DNA of 64,000 bases from Bacillus cereus G9842 (GTDB lineage: Bacteria; Bacillota; Bacilli; Bacillales; Bacillaceae_G): the NCBI RefSeq assembly GCF_000021305.1, contig NC_011775.1, positions 1 through 64,000 of the forward strand, given 5' to 3'. Every line of letters starts with the position of its first letter. Position 1 is the stretch's first letter. The translations under genes were made by a program, and so were the position numbers. Shown one piece after another: positions 44,606 through 53,472 of this stretch. The notes beneath the pieces are model-generated. The model was not told the origin of the DNA. It saw only the letters and a program-made list of their open reading frames with translations, and ran no database searches.

Positions 44606-46252
44606 ATGTATCAAGCACTTTATAGAAAATATCGACCAACAAATTTTAGCGAATTAATCGGACAAAACCATATTAAACAAACTATCCAAAATGCCTTAAA
44701 ACTAGCGAAATTTTCTCATGCTTATATGTTTACTGGACCACGTGGTACTGGAAAAACTACAATTGCAAAATTGATAGCAACTTCATTGAACTGTGAAAGT
44801 CTAAATAATGAAGGAGAACCTTGTAATGAATGCTCACAATGTAAGGCGATTCGTGGGAATTCACATGCAGACGTTTTAGAAATAGATGCGGCATCTAACA
44901 ATGGTGTGGAACAAATTCGTGAAATCAGAGAACAAGTAGCTTATGCTCCTGGGACTGGTAAATATAAAGTGTATATCATTGATGAGGTTCATATGCTTTC
45001 TACAGGGGCGTTTAATGCTTTATTAAAAACCCTAGAAGAACCTCCAAAACATGTGATATTTATTTTAGCTACAACAGACGTGCATAAGATTCCAGCGACT
45101 ATTATTTCGCGCTGTCAACGTTTTGATTTTAGAAGAATAGGACCGAGAGATATAATAGAAAGATTGCGGCATGTGGCAATAAAAGAAGAGGTGAAGATTG
45201 AAGAGGATGCTTTACAGTTACTAGGTATGCTAGCACAAGGAGGCATGCGTGATGCATTAAGTTTAATGGATCAGACTATTGCATTTGCTACCAATGAAAC
45301 AATTACTAAAGATGATGTCTCCGAAGTGGTGGGACGGATCTCAATTGAAAAGATTGAAGCGTGTATTGGAGATTTATTAAAAGGAAATACCATTGAAATA
45401 CTAAATTTGATTAACCAAGTAATTTTAAATGGTAAGGAACCAATATATCTATTAGAGGATCTTATAGGATATTTAAGAGATCTTGTAATTAGTAAAGCAT
45501 TTGAAGTTAAAGAAGATAATATTACTACAGCAATTTTAAATAGTAAGTTTTATGAGTTATTAGAAGAAGGAGAAATTCATAAAATGCAAATGATGATTCG
45601 TAAGCTTACGGAAGTAAAAAATGAGATGAAGTTTAGTAATAATGCGCAGGTTTCTCTTGAAGTAGGTTTAATTCAATTAGCAACAGAAGCTCAAGAGGAA
45701 AACAGGCTAATTAAAAAGATTAATGAATTAGAAAAACGAGTAAGAGAATTAACGAGTAGTGGAAGTGTTCCGGTCCGTCCGAAATCATTTTCTCCAACAG
45801 TTCAACAACCTGCAGATGATAAGGTAGACATTACGGAATATAGCAATAAGAAACTTAATAATGCTATAGATAAAATGTCGATAATAGCAACAGATAATTA
45901 TGTATTAGATATTGTATTTCCTGATGCACAAAAGGATTACAAAGTTCAGTACCAGGGAGAATTACCAACGATAGTAAACACTCTTCTTGATAAACAAACA
46001 AAGTTAAATTCTTTCAAACATCTATTAGAGAAAATGTCCATAGCAATTGCATCATCAACTTCTGTAGTTATAGGTGCGGATGCCTATTTAATAGAAGTCT
46101 TATCTGATAATGAGGTGTACAGAGAGCTATCTAATATAATGCAACAGAATATTAAAAGGTTGGTTGATATAAAATTTGTAACTGAAGAAAAATGGAAGCC
46201 ACTTGTTAATAAAATGATTCAATTAACAAAGGAAAAAAGAATACATGCATAA
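44606..46252 (+). CDS. dnaX: DNA polymerase III tau/gamma subunit paralog (DnaX)
   Basis: The 548-aa AAA+ clamp-loader subunit has MYQALYRKYRPTNFSELIGQ at its start, Walker A GPRGTGKTT (about 44-52), a Cys4 zinc module (C..CNECSQC), the DEVH box, LLKTLEEPPKH and the SRC arginine-finger motif. The C-terminal third is the variable polymerase-binding part. Start set at ATG 44606 after GGGGG. The host chromosome also carries an essential dnaX, so this copy is an accessory one. It is under a shared-type leader. Confidence 0.92.
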   Translation: MYQALYRKYRPTNFSELIGQNHIKQTIQNALKLAKFSHAYMFTGPRGTGKTTIAKLIATSLNCESLNNEGEPCNECSQCKAIRGNSHADVLEIDAASNNGVEQIREIREQVAYAPGTGKYKVYIIDEVHMLSTGAFNALLKTLEEPPKHVIFILATTDVHKIPATIISRCQRFDFRRIGPRDIIERLRHVAIKEEVKIEEDALQLLGMLAQGGMRDALSLMDQTIAFATNETITKDDVSEVVGRISIEKIEACIGDLLKGNTIEILNLINQVILNGKEPIYLLEDLIGYLRDLVISKAFEVKEDNITTAILNSKFYELLEEGEIHKMQMMIRKLTEVKNEMKFSNNAQVSLEVGLIQLATEAQEENRLIKKINELEKRVRELTSSGSVPVRPKSFSPTVQQPADDKVDITEYSNKKLNNAIDKMSIIATDNYVLDIVFPDAQKDYKVQYQGELPTIVNTLLDKQTKLNSFKHLLEKMSIAIASSTSVVIGADAYLIEVLSDNEVYRELSNIMQQNIKRLVDIKFVTEEKWKPLVNKMIQLTKEKRIHA

Positions 46253-46290
46253 AAAAATAAGGCTGCTATTAAGCAGTCTTATTTTTTTTT
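46252..46290. terminator. Bidirectional terminator
   Basis: AAAATAAGGCTGCT pairs with AGCAGTCTTATTTT between dnaX and the convergent small gene. Confidence 0.75.
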
Positions 46291-46436
46291 AATCTATTTT
46301 CTACTCTATTTAATAGTAGGTTAATTTTAAGATCAAGTCTCTTTACTTGTTTCTCAGTAAATGCATTATTTAATTCTTCACGTAGTTTATTTAGTTCGCT
46401 TATTTCATGTGATGTCATGAATTTTTCTAAATTCAT
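46269..46436 (-). CDS. 55-aa helical protein
   Basis: A minus-strand frame starting at ATG 46436 after GGAGGAGTG encodes a charged, helical protein (MNLEKFMTSHEISELNKLRE...). It is shorter than usual calling thresholds. It may form a small coiled coil. Next upstream gene on the same strand is the DUF4257-like gene, 82 bases away. Confidence 0.55.
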   Translation of the reverse strand: MNLEKFMTSHEISELNKLREELNNAFTEKQVKRLDLKINLLLNRVENRLKKNKTA

Positions 46437-46518
46437 CTTAATCACTCCTCCATCCTGTAAATAATCCTACAACTCTTAAGGTATATCTATATTATATACT
46501 TTTCTATAAAAATAGTCT

Positions 46519-46884
46519 TTATTCCTTTTCTCGATCTTTATTTTCGAACAGTTTTTCTATTTGTTCTAATCGTTTATCAATTTTTTTCTGGGTTTCATCT
46601 TTCTTCTCTTCTAAATGCACTCCACGAGAAATCAAGAAACGTTCTCCGCCAAGACCAGCAACAATACTAACTACTATAATATTGCGAAGGCTCTGCTCTC
46701 CCGTAAGTAAGCCAACGGCTAAAAGTGCAGCTGTAATCCCCATAAATACATTTAACCAAAATCCAACATTATATCCTTGTCTTGTATTTCTGGGTTTCTT
46801 AATGACACCTTTGTTCTGATATAAATGAGATAAAAATCCCATTGTACCACCTATACACCCTGCAATGAAATATGAAATTAACAT
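46519..46884 (-). CDS. Membrane protein, DUF4257-like
   Basis: The 121-aa protein has an N-terminal hydrophobic segment (1-18), a further pair at about 44-60 and 68-82 (GITAALLAVGLL, IIVVSIVAGLGG) and a charged coiled-coil tail. The Gly-rich second helix pattern and size recall DUF4257 membrane proteins of Bacillus plasmids and phages. Its leader hairpin is on the minus strand at 46914-46985. Confidence 0.7.
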   Translation of the reverse strand: MLISYFIAGCIGGTMGFLSHLYQNKGVIKKPRNTRQGYNVGFWLNVFMGITAALLAVGLLTGEQSLRNIIVVSIVAGLGGERFLISRGVHLEEKKDETQKKIDKRLEQIEKLFENKDREKE

Positions 46885-46913
46885 ATACGCTCTCCCTCCT
46901 TGTTGTAAAACAC

Positions 46914-46985
46914 AAAAAAGCCCTTTAGACGTTTAAAAATCTCTCTAGTAGTTTTTTGAGAAATTTCTAATGGTCCAAAGGACTT
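46914..46985 (-). promoter_or_regulatory. Shared-family leader hairpin (DUF4257-like gene)
   Basis: On the minus strand: AAGTCCTTTGGACCATTAG, an AAATTTCTC/GAGAGATTT inner stem, and CGTCTAAAGGGCTTTTTTG. Confidence 0.75.
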
Positions 46986-47175
46986 GATAATTGTTGTGTT
47001 TAAAAAAAATAAAATAAATATGTTATGGTGAACATTATACTAAATATAAAATAATTTATAAACATATTTCGAAATTATAATATTAATTGATTGTATTTTT
47101 CTTTTCATATATAAGAGTATTTGCTATTATTACTGTATAACAATTTAATTTGTAATTTTCATTTACGATAAAAAT

Positions 47176-47242
47176 AAAGGTCTTTTGGACTAATGAAACA
47201 TGCTAAACCCATGTAAACATTAATTTCCAAAAGGCCTTTTTT
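47176..47242 (+). promoter_or_regulatory. Shared-family leader hairpin (152-aa gene)
   Basis: A -10 candidate near 47136 is followed by AAAGGTCTTTTGGACTAATGA, inner ACATG/CATGT stem, CATTAATTTCCAAAAGGCC and six T with GTG. Confidence 0.75.
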
Positions 47243-47298
47243 GTGTGCAAAAAAATCATTTGAACATGAAAAATTAAATAGTTATAAAAAAATAAAGC

Positions 47299-47314
47299 GA
47301 CCAAAGGGGCCAAA
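47299..47314 (+). promoter_or_regulatory. GACCAAA/GGCCAAA pair at start of 152-aa gene
   Basis: AAAGCGACCAAAGGGGCCAA overlaps the ribosome-site region of the gene at 47320, repeating the word seen near 481 and 40411. A binder here could block translation initiation or transcription. Confidence 0.45.
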
Positions 47315-47319
47315 ATAAA

Positions 47320-47778
47320 ATGATAGAACATAGTGTGAAAGTAAGAAAACCAAGTCTTGATGAAGTAGTAATAAAAAATTTAGTTACTGAAAGATTAGAT
47401 GATTTTGCACTCTCTACAGATAAAAGAGGAGAGATTACACAGCTAATATACGATCAACTAGATTTAAGAGAAGTAATTGATGAACTGTTATCAATACTTT
47501 TCTTAAATAATATGAGTGGTTATGAAGAATTTGCAGATGTAGTAAAGAGTAAATGTGAAGGATATACCACTTTAACAATAGAAACATCATTTGGACAAAC
47601 TATTAAAGCGACAAAATACTTTGAGGATGTTCAATTAAAGGATAATGAAGTAATAATAGATGATCCAAATAAAGATGGACAAATACTTAAATTACTTATT
47701 AATCAACAAGTTGTAAAGAGAACTGGAATTCTAACCCATAATGATACTGTTTATGCGGTTTGTGAAGTATTAATTTAA
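47320..47778 (+). CDS. 152-aa hypothetical protein
   Basis: A soluble acidic protein with a helical first half and strand-rich end (TTLTIETSFGQTIKATKYF). Family not recognised. Its ribosome site is unusual: GGGG within the repeat AAAGCGACCAAAGGGGCC. The next gene starts 14 bases after its stop with a GAGGT site. Under a shared-type leader. Confidence 0.65.
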   Translation: MIEHSVKVRKPSLDEVVIKNLVTERLDDFALSTDKRGEITQLIYDQLDLREVIDELLSILFLNNMSGYEEFADVVKSKCEGYTTLTIETSFGQTIKATKYFEDVQLKDNEVIIDDPNKDGQILKLLINQQVVKRTGILTHNDTVYAVCEVLI

Positions 47779-47791
47779 GTGAGGTAAAGAA

Positions 47792-48391
47792 ATGACAAAT
47801 CCAAAAGAAATTATTAAAAAATATAACGAATTTGCAGAATATCTAAACTCAATTAATTTAAAAGAAGTACTAGAAAATCATTCAATAGAAGATATTAAAT
47901 TAATGAATGATAAAATGTCTCAAATATATTTTAGACGAATTGAATTTGAAGTTAGGGAATATATTAATCAACCTAAAAATATATGCCCTCCAATTCAAAC
48001 AGTAGTTACCAATGAACAAAAGTTTAAACAACTTATACAAAAAATTGGGTATTTATCCGATCAAGAAAAAGTAAATTTATATGAATTTTTAATCATGCTA
48101 TGTGAAGGAGAAACGATTGCTGGTTTAACAAGAATTACTAGAAATGCTCATAAAACCAATCAAATAGAAAAGTATCTAGTAGAACATGGAATAGCAGATA
48201 AGTATTCTATTGCAATATGCCCAGGCTGTTCAGAACACTTAACTATACCATTGAGTGAGGAATTGAAGAAAGAATATCAAAAGGAAATAGCTGAAAATTA
48301 TTATAAGCACTATTGTCCAGAATGCTATAATTTCCTTCAATATGATGATGTAGAGAATTTAGATTATAAGGAGTACTTAGTTAAAAAATAA
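47792..48391 (+). CDS. Zinc-ribbon protein
   Basis: The 199-aa helical protein ends in a zinc ribbon: CPGC near 146-149 and CPEC near 179-182. The middle (SDQEKVNLYEFLIMLCEG) is helical. Family unknown. Likely an operon with the gene before it (14-base gap). Confidence 0.65.
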   Translation: MTNPKEIIKKYNEFAEYLNSINLKEVLENHSIEDIKLMNDKMSQIYFRRIEFEVREYINQPKNICPPIQTVVTNEQKFKQLIQKIGYLSDQEKVNLYEFLIMLCEGETIAGLTRITRNAHKTNQIEKYLVEHGIADKYSIAICPGCSEHLTIPLSEELKKEYQKEIAENYYKHYCPECYNFLQYDDVENLDYKEYLVKK

Positions 48392-48448
48392 TTACCTGTG
48401 AGTATTAATTAGTAAAATAAAAAGATAATTTCACCAGGGGGAATAATA

Positions 48449-48604
48449 ATGAGTTTTAAAGAATGGAGTAAAATTGAAACCGGACAAGAGTGGAATGAGT
48501 TACAAGAACAGGGAATGACGAATGAACAAATAAAGTTATTATTAATTGATTATGAAGAATACTGTGAAGAAAATAATCTTAGTCCAAGTTTTAAAAATCA
48601 CTAA
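48449..48604 (+). CDS. 51-aa acidic small protein
   Basis: The frame MSFKEWSKIETGQEWNELQE... starts at ATG 48449 after AGGGGG and encodes a short acidic helical protein. It fits between the zinc-ribbon and the DndC-like genes and has a stop followed by a hairpin. Confidence 0.55.
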   Translation: MSFKEWSKIETGQEWNELQEQGMTNEQIKLLLIDYEEYCEENNLSPSFKNH

Positions 48605-48641
48605 TATAAAATGAATTTAATTTACTAAAATATTGGAGAAT

Positions 48642-48684
48642 AGCCCTTAAGTATAAGTCTTACTTGTATTTAAGGGTGTTTTTT
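48642..48684 (+). terminator. Terminator or leader hairpin
   Basis: AGCCCTTAAGTATAAG and CTTGTATTTAAGGGTGTTTTTT form a hairpin with a U run, 19 bases before the DndC-like gene. It may end the small gene or attenuate the next one. Confidence 0.6.
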
Positions 48685-48702
48685 ATATAGGAGGATATAG
48701 TC

Positions 48703-50694
48703 ATGCGTAACGTTATATCAGTAATGAATAGAGAAATATTACAACAGTTAAAAGTCTACTTGGTAGAGAAAGAAATACAACACCAAGGAATTTTGACACC
48801 AAAAGAGATTGTATTAAAAGAAATGCTGCCTTTATGTAATAGTTCACTAGTAATCAATAATAGCAATGAAGAACTAAAAAAAATATTAAGTACCTACTCA
48901 AATAAAGAAGAGATAGTAATAAATGAGTATAAAACTGGAACTAATACTGCACCTACAGCTGTTTTTGTCAGGGAAGTTTATGATGTAGTAAATAAATTAA
49001 AAGAAGCATATTTAGATTCATCAAATAATAGACCATTTGTATTTGCTTCTTCTTATGGAAAAGATAGTGTAATGCAGCTTTATTGTATGTGGCTAGCTTT
49101 ACTTGAAATACGTGAAGAATATGGTGTAACGGCATTAAAGAGAAAGATTTTTATTGTCTGCTCTGATACAGGATTAGAGACACCCGAGGTACGAGATTAT
49201 ATGTACTATTGTAGTCAGATAGTTCAAGAATTTGCTATAAAAGAGAACTTGCCCATTCATACTAAGGTTGTACAGCCTCCAATTGAGCTATCATTTGCGG
49301 TAAAAGTAATTGGAAAAGGTGTAACAATAAGTACTGGTAGATCAACAAGAAGAAACTGTACATATTGGTTTAAAATTTCACCGATGGACACCCTTTTTAA
49401 AGAACTTACAGAAACTTATGGCCAGTTGGTTATTTTTATAGCGGTTCGTAATGATGAAAGTGAAAATCGAAAACGCACAATAGAAAAATATGAAAAGGAA
49501 AGTTTTATATTTGATCACGATAAACCTAACCAGTTTATGTGTCATCCTATAAAAAATTTAACTACTAAAGAGCTTTGGGATACACTCAAGTATCATCAAG
49601 ATTCGATATTACCTTTTGGAATACCGTTCGAGAAATTATATGCGTTATATGAAAGTAGTAACGAATGTCCAATGCAAGTTTCATCACAGAACAAAAATAG
49701 CTGTGGTACAAACCGCAATGGTTGTGTAATTTGTATGATGATTGAAGAAGATAAAATGTTACTTTTTCAAAGGGATATACAAAAACGTACATGGGCCTCA
49801 CCACTGCTTGAATTTAGAACTAAGCTTAGACAAATGTTATTTGACTGTAATATGCGCAGACACCCATCGAAACATAAATATAAACAGGTTAATAGATATA
49901 ATCCGTTTATTGAGACGAAAGAAGAAGTGGTAAGTGGCGAACAAGGAAAAAATGGGTTAAAGCCAAAACAATATAAGTTACATAGGGAACAAAAACAATA
50001 CGATTTTTATACAAAGAGTAAAGGTATTGTTAAAAATTCACAACCAGTATACCCTAATGTGATGACTGGGAGTCTAACATTAAAAGCTAGAATATTCTTG
50101 TTGAAAAATGCCTTATGGTATCAACGTTTAGCAGGTGTTGAATTTGTTAACAAAGAGCAATTATTAATGATAAAACAGGCTTGGAAAGAAGAATTTGATT
50201 GGATAGATAATCAAGAGGATTTAAAAGCGGAACCAGTTGAATTATATAATGAAGACTGGGGAGTACTTGAAATAGATGCAAAGTTTAAAATTAAGATGAA
50301 TGAGACAACAATTCCTAATTTACATTTACCAGAGGAATATAATTATAAAAGAAATGAATATAAACTTGGAAAAATGAAAGGTGAACGTAGAGTTTTAAAT
50401 GAAGATCCAAGTAAAAAAAGGAATTATTTATTTTATATTCATCGTCAAATGGGTGGAAACGAATCTGAAATTCTATCAATAATAGAGAAAGCAGAAAAAA
50501 GAACAAGAATTACTTTGCCAATTTTCTTTGATAATGGATGGACTACAGAGAAAGAGAAGAGAGTATATTGGAATATAGTAACTTTTATAGTTTGTAAACC
50601 AAATATACAAAATTATGCTGATGCAGCAGAGTTTGTGGAAAACTATATCTCTGAAGGATTAAAAAACAAAGAATCAATCAATTGGTGGATATGA
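48703..50694 (+). CDS. DndC-like PP-loop sulfurtransferase (PAPS-reductase family)
   Basis: The 663-aa protein has a PP-loop SSYGKDS (116-122; canonical SGGKDS), then a CSDTGLETPEVRDY strand. RRNCTYWFK (Cys219), ECP (Cys322) and SCGTNRNGCVIC (Cys334, 341, 344) form the cysteine pattern of DndC, and PLLEFRTKLRQM follows. DndC activates and inserts sulfur in DNA phosphorothioate modification. DndA, DndB, DndD and DndE homologs were not seen nearby. The C-terminal 200 residues are extra relative to DndC. It may use sulfur for a different substrate. Confidence 0.75.
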   Translation: MRNVISVMNREILQQLKVYLVEKEIQHQGILTPKEIVLKEMLPLCNSSLVINNSNEELKKILSTYSNKEEIVINEYKTGTNTAPTAVFVREVYDVVNKLKEAYLDSSNNRPFVFASSYGKDSVMQLYCMWLALLEIREEYGVTALKRKIFIVCSDTGLETPEVRDYMYYCSQIVQEFAIKENLPIHTKVVQPPIELSFAVKVIGKGVTISTGRSTRRNCTYWFKISPMDTLFKELTETYGQLVIFIAVRNDESENRKRTIEKYEKESFIFDHDKPNQFMCHPIKNLTTKELWDTLKYHQDSILPFGIPFEKLYALYESSNECPMQVSSQNKNSCGTNRNGCVICMMIEEDKMLLFQRDIQKRTWASPLLEFRTKLRQMLFDCNMRRHPSKHKYKQVNRYNPFIETKEEVVSGEQGKNGLKPKQYKLHREQKQYDFYTKSKGIVKNSQPVYPNVMTGSLTLKARIFLLKNALWYQRLAGVEFVNKEQLLMIKQAWKEEFDWIDNQEDLKAEPVELYNEDWGVLEIDAKFKIKMNETTIPNLHLPEEYNYKRNEYKLGKMKGERRVLNEDPSKKRNYLFYIHRQMGGNESEILSIIEKAEKRTRITLPIFFDNGWTTEKEKRVYWNIVTFIVCKPNIQNYADAAEFVENYISEGLKNKESINWWI

Positions 50695-50753
50695 TAGCCA
50701 TTGTTAATAATAAGTAAAAGAGAAATTAAATAAACATTATACGAGTAAACAAC

Positions 50754-50782
50754 AAAGCATCTTTTATAAGTATGCTTTTTTT
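50754..50782 (+). terminator. Weak terminator
   Basis: AAAGCAT pairs with ATGCTTT followed by more T, between the two DndC-like genes. Confidence 0.5.
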
Positions 50783-50822
50783 ATTTGAAGTTATATAAAA
50801 ACACTTTATTGGAGGAAAAAAT

Positions 50823-51989
50823 ATGTTGGAATTAGTGAAAAAATATAGAAAAGAGAAAAAAAGATTGGGATTTGTACTAGATATCGCGTGGCGAAAATGG
50901 AAGTTTAATGAAATAGCCATTAATAGTATGAAGAGAATGTTAGAAAAGGGACAAGATCCTATAATTATTCCATTTTCAGGTAATAGGAATAGTAGAACGT
51001 TAATTCGGGTGCTATATGAGACACTTGAACGTATGAAAAGTTGTGAGAGAGAAATATATATCGTTCATGTACAGCAGCAGGATTTCATTTTATCTTATAA
51101 CATACCGAGTTTGTTTGATAAGATGAAGAGTATATTTAATAATGATAAAATACATTTTCACATAATAAATAACCAAGAGAACTTTTATATAAAGTTAATT
51201 GGACAAGGCGTACCTGCACCAAACTCATCATTTTGGTGGTGTGGTCAGGAAGATAAAATAAAGCCAATGGTGGGTTTTTTTAACAAGTTCTCAAAGTATG
51301 TAATAGTAAGTAGTAGTACCGGTGGAAAACGAAATGAAGTACATCCTATCAATAATGCGAAAGTATACAAACCATTTAATGCATTTAATGATTCTGAAGT
51401 ATGGGAATTGTTCTTGACGAATACATTATGGGGAGATGATATAGGGGATGTTTATGAATTATATGAGACATATTACAAAACAGATAGTCCGTTAAATATT
51501 AACGAAGAGCCGATAGAATATAGAGATGGGTGTGGTACATTGGAGTTTGACTCATCCTTCTCTTGTTGGTTCTGTACGCATTCAGCTAAATATAAAACAT
51601 TAGAGAATTTTTATACAAAGAATGAATGGATTAGACCTCTATTAACTTTTAACAAGAGTTTAAAAGAGATAATGATGAAAAGCAAAATTGACGAATTAAA
51701 TATGCAAAGGGGTTATATAAAAAAAGGAGACAAAATAGTTGATGATCGTAAAGAATTCAATTCGGCAGAATCAGGTACAATAAAATATGAAATTAGAAGA
51801 ATAATGTTCAATAAATTATTAGAAACAGAAAGAGAGATAAATAGTATTAGATTGAATCAAGGATTATCAAGAATACAAATAATAAGTAATGAAACAAAAG
51901 AAATTATTGAAAAACATATAAGTACGCCACTAATAAAAGTAATTCAAACAGTGGAGGATGCAGCAGGATTACAACTTTCATTATTCTAA
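50823..51989 (+). CDS. DndC-like paralog with degenerate PP-loop
   Basis: The 388-aa protein aligns by motif with the preceding gene. The nucleotide loop reads FSGNRNS (51-57), with Lys and Asp replaced by Arg and Asn. Then SFWWCGQEDKIKPM (Cys140) and CGTLEFDSSFSCWFC (Cys237, 248, 251) keep the cysteine set, followed by WIRPLLTFNKSL. The C-terminus is QLSLF, a sliding-clamp binding consensus at the very end. Loss of key loop residues suggests lost ATP pyrophosphatase activity or a structural partner role. Confidence 0.75.
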   Translation: MLELVKKYRKEKKRLGFVLDIAWRKWKFNEIAINSMKRMLEKGQDPIIIPFSGNRNSRTLIRVLYETLERMKSCEREIYIVHVQQQDFILSYNIPSLFDKMKSIFNNDKIHFHIINNQENFYIKLIGQGVPAPNSSFWWCGQEDKIKPMVGFFNKFSKYVIVSSSTGGKRNEVHPINNAKVYKPFNAFNDSEVWELFLTNTLWGDDIGDVYELYETYYKTDSPLNINEEPIEYRDGCGTLEFDSSFSCWFCTHSAKYKTLENFYTKNEWIRPLLTFNKSLKEIMMKSKIDELNMQRGYIKKGDKIVDDRKEFNSAESGTIKYEIRRIMFNKLLETEREINSIRLNQGLSRIQIISNETKEIIEKHISTPLIKVIQTVEDAAGLQLSLF

Positions 51990-52026
51990 AAAACATCCGC
52001 ACATGTAACCTGTGCGGATGTTTTTC
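51988..52026. terminator. Bidirectional terminator
   Basis: AAAAACATCCGCACATG pairs with CTGTGCGGATGTTTTT between convergent genes. Confidence 0.9.
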
Positions 52027-52062
52027 GTGTTTATGCGTGATTATTTTTAGGGATTTATTATT

Positions 52063-52587
52063 TCAAAAAAGAGAAAAAGTGTCAAGAGGTGAAAAACGAA
52101 ATTGAATTTTACCTTTAATTTCTGATTTAGAGATTAAACCAATATCCAAAGAACGGCTATCATGACTAAAAGGTCTGTTATCCCCTAAAACGAAATATTT
52201 ATCAGAAGGTATTTCTTTTAAATTATAAGTATTTATTAAACTAAAATCATTTGTATTATCATTAAATGGATCCTCTACTTTTTGGCCGTTTATATAGAGA
52301 GTATTCTTCTTATATTCTAATCTTTCACCTGGTAGTCCTATAATTCGTTTAATAAGACTTTTATTACTTGATTCGGTTTGAATAGCAACCATATCAAATC
52401 TTTTAACAGATGAAATCTGGAAAATAAGTTTATTTACTAGTACACGTTCATTATTATGTATAGTTGGAGACATTGACTCACCACTTATGCTATATGGAAA
52501 AAACACAAAAATTCTTAATAATAATACAACCATTGCAATTACAAAGGTACTAATTTGTAGGAATTCAATTAAGCTTTTCTTTTTCAA
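52063..52587 (-). CDS. Type I signal peptidase
   Basis: The 174-aa S26 peptidase has a single N-terminal membrane helix (about 9-30), the catalytic Ser38 in GESMSPTI, the general base Lys80 in SLIKRIIGLPGE and the box LGDNRPFSHDSRS. It is the usual size for a Bacillus SipS-type enzyme and cuts exported precursors at the outer membrane face. It could process the many secreted proteins on this plasmid. A second one lies at 60420. Confidence 0.9.
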   Translation of the reverse strand: MKKKSLIEFLQISTFVIAMVVLLLRIFVFFPYSISGESMSPTIHNNERVLVNKLIFQISSVKRFDMVAIQTESSNKSLIKRIIGLPGERLEYKKNTLYINGQKVEDPFNDNTNDFSLINTYNLKEIPSDKYFVLGDNRPFSHDSRSLDIGLISKSEIKGKIQFRFSPLDTFSLF

Positions 52588-52887
52588 TTCTAGTATCCTC
52601 TTTTCTACAATTAGTCATAGACTTATATTACCATGAAGATAAAAAGAAAAGAATTTACAATTTTATTGATATAGAGTAATATGTTTGTTAAAATTTGTGT
52701 ATACACATTATATTTTTATTGTTTTTTGATAAGTACAGCCTTTTAGGTTGCTTACTTCGACTATAACAATTCAACCCTATTGGGGTATTGATTTTATGAA
52801 CAAAGTAGATATTTCGTATCTATTTTCATTTCATAACAACAATATCTTAATGGGGTTTTTTGTGTTTAAAAATAAGGGGGAATAGAA
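52588..52887. other. Divergent intergenic region
   Basis: It contains the upstream side of the signal peptidase gene and the leader region for the gene at 52888, with a possible extra half-hairpin GCCTTTTAGGTTG at about 52738 that lacks a clear 3' arm. Confidence 0.5.
52773..52861 (+). promoter_or_regulatory. Shared-family leader hairpin (163-aa gene)
   Basis: AACCCTATTGGGGTATTGA, a long inner stem with AGATATTTCGTATCT, and AATATCTTAATGGGGTTTTTTG. Its 5' arm carries the family UUGGGG-type motif. Confidence 0.7.
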
Positions 52888-53379
52888 ATGAAAAAAATTA
52901 TGTTTTTAGCTGGAATAGTAGTATTGATGATGGTGTTTTTTAATTTAAAAGAAGATAAGAATGATCCGAAGTTAAATGCTGAAATGAATAATACTCAAAT
53001 AAATGTCAATCAACACAAATTAGATCAAGCAAAAATTAATGAATTAGCAAGCCAAATTAAAATGTTATTTGATGATGTTGATACGAGAGGTCATGTATAT
53101 GTACATCAATCCTTAGGGGCATTAGAAAATTATTTAGCAGCTAATGTAACAAGTAAGGAACTTGCCAAAAATTTTGTAGAAGAGCATTTTATAAACCAAA
53201 ATGGAAAAATTATTTATAAAAGTAAGCCATTTTTGTTTGATTATGAAAAAAACCGTACAGTAAGAGAATTAGAAAATGAAACTTATTCTGTAAAACAAAA
53301 CAATGTAGTATTAACCTTTAAATATAATAATGATGCTAACGCGTGGCGTATAGTCGGAATTGCATATTTAAACCAGTAA
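52888..53379 (+). CDS. Membrane-anchored exported protein
   Basis: The 163-aa protein has an uncleaved N-terminal helix (3-19) with no Cys, a polar linker, and a helix-plus-strands domain whose ending (NNVVLTFKYNNDANAWRIVGI) resembles an NTF2/lipoprotein-like C-terminal strand. It looks related in style to the gene at 6571. Under a shared-type leader; terminator downstream. Confidence 0.7.
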   Translation: MKKIMFLAGIVVLMMVFFNLKEDKNDPKLNAEMNNTQINVNQHKLDQAKINELASQIKMLFDDVDTRGHVYVHQSLGALENYLAANVTSKELAKNFVEEHFINQNGKIIYKSKPFLFDYEKNRTVRELENETYSVKQNNVVLTFKYNNDANAWRIVGIAYLNQ

Positions 53380-53382
53380 ATA

Positions 53383-53410
53383 AGACACCAATAAGGTGTC
53401 TTTTTTTTTT
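53383..53410 (+). terminator. Terminator
   Basis: AGACACC pairs with GGTGTCT followed by ten T. Confidence 0.85.
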
Positions 53411-53472
53411 GAAAAGAGCCAAAAAAGATACTTGGTTATAATTATTTATGAGTAGTAAAAGGAGTGATGCAA

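Larger units (their letters stand above)
46885..47319. other. Divergent leader region
   Basis: This 435-base gap carries two shared-type leader hairpins back to back, one for each divergent gene (46914-46985 minus; 47176-47242 plus), with AT-rich promoter DNA between them and a GACCAAA box at 47299. No gene inside. Confidence 0.65.
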
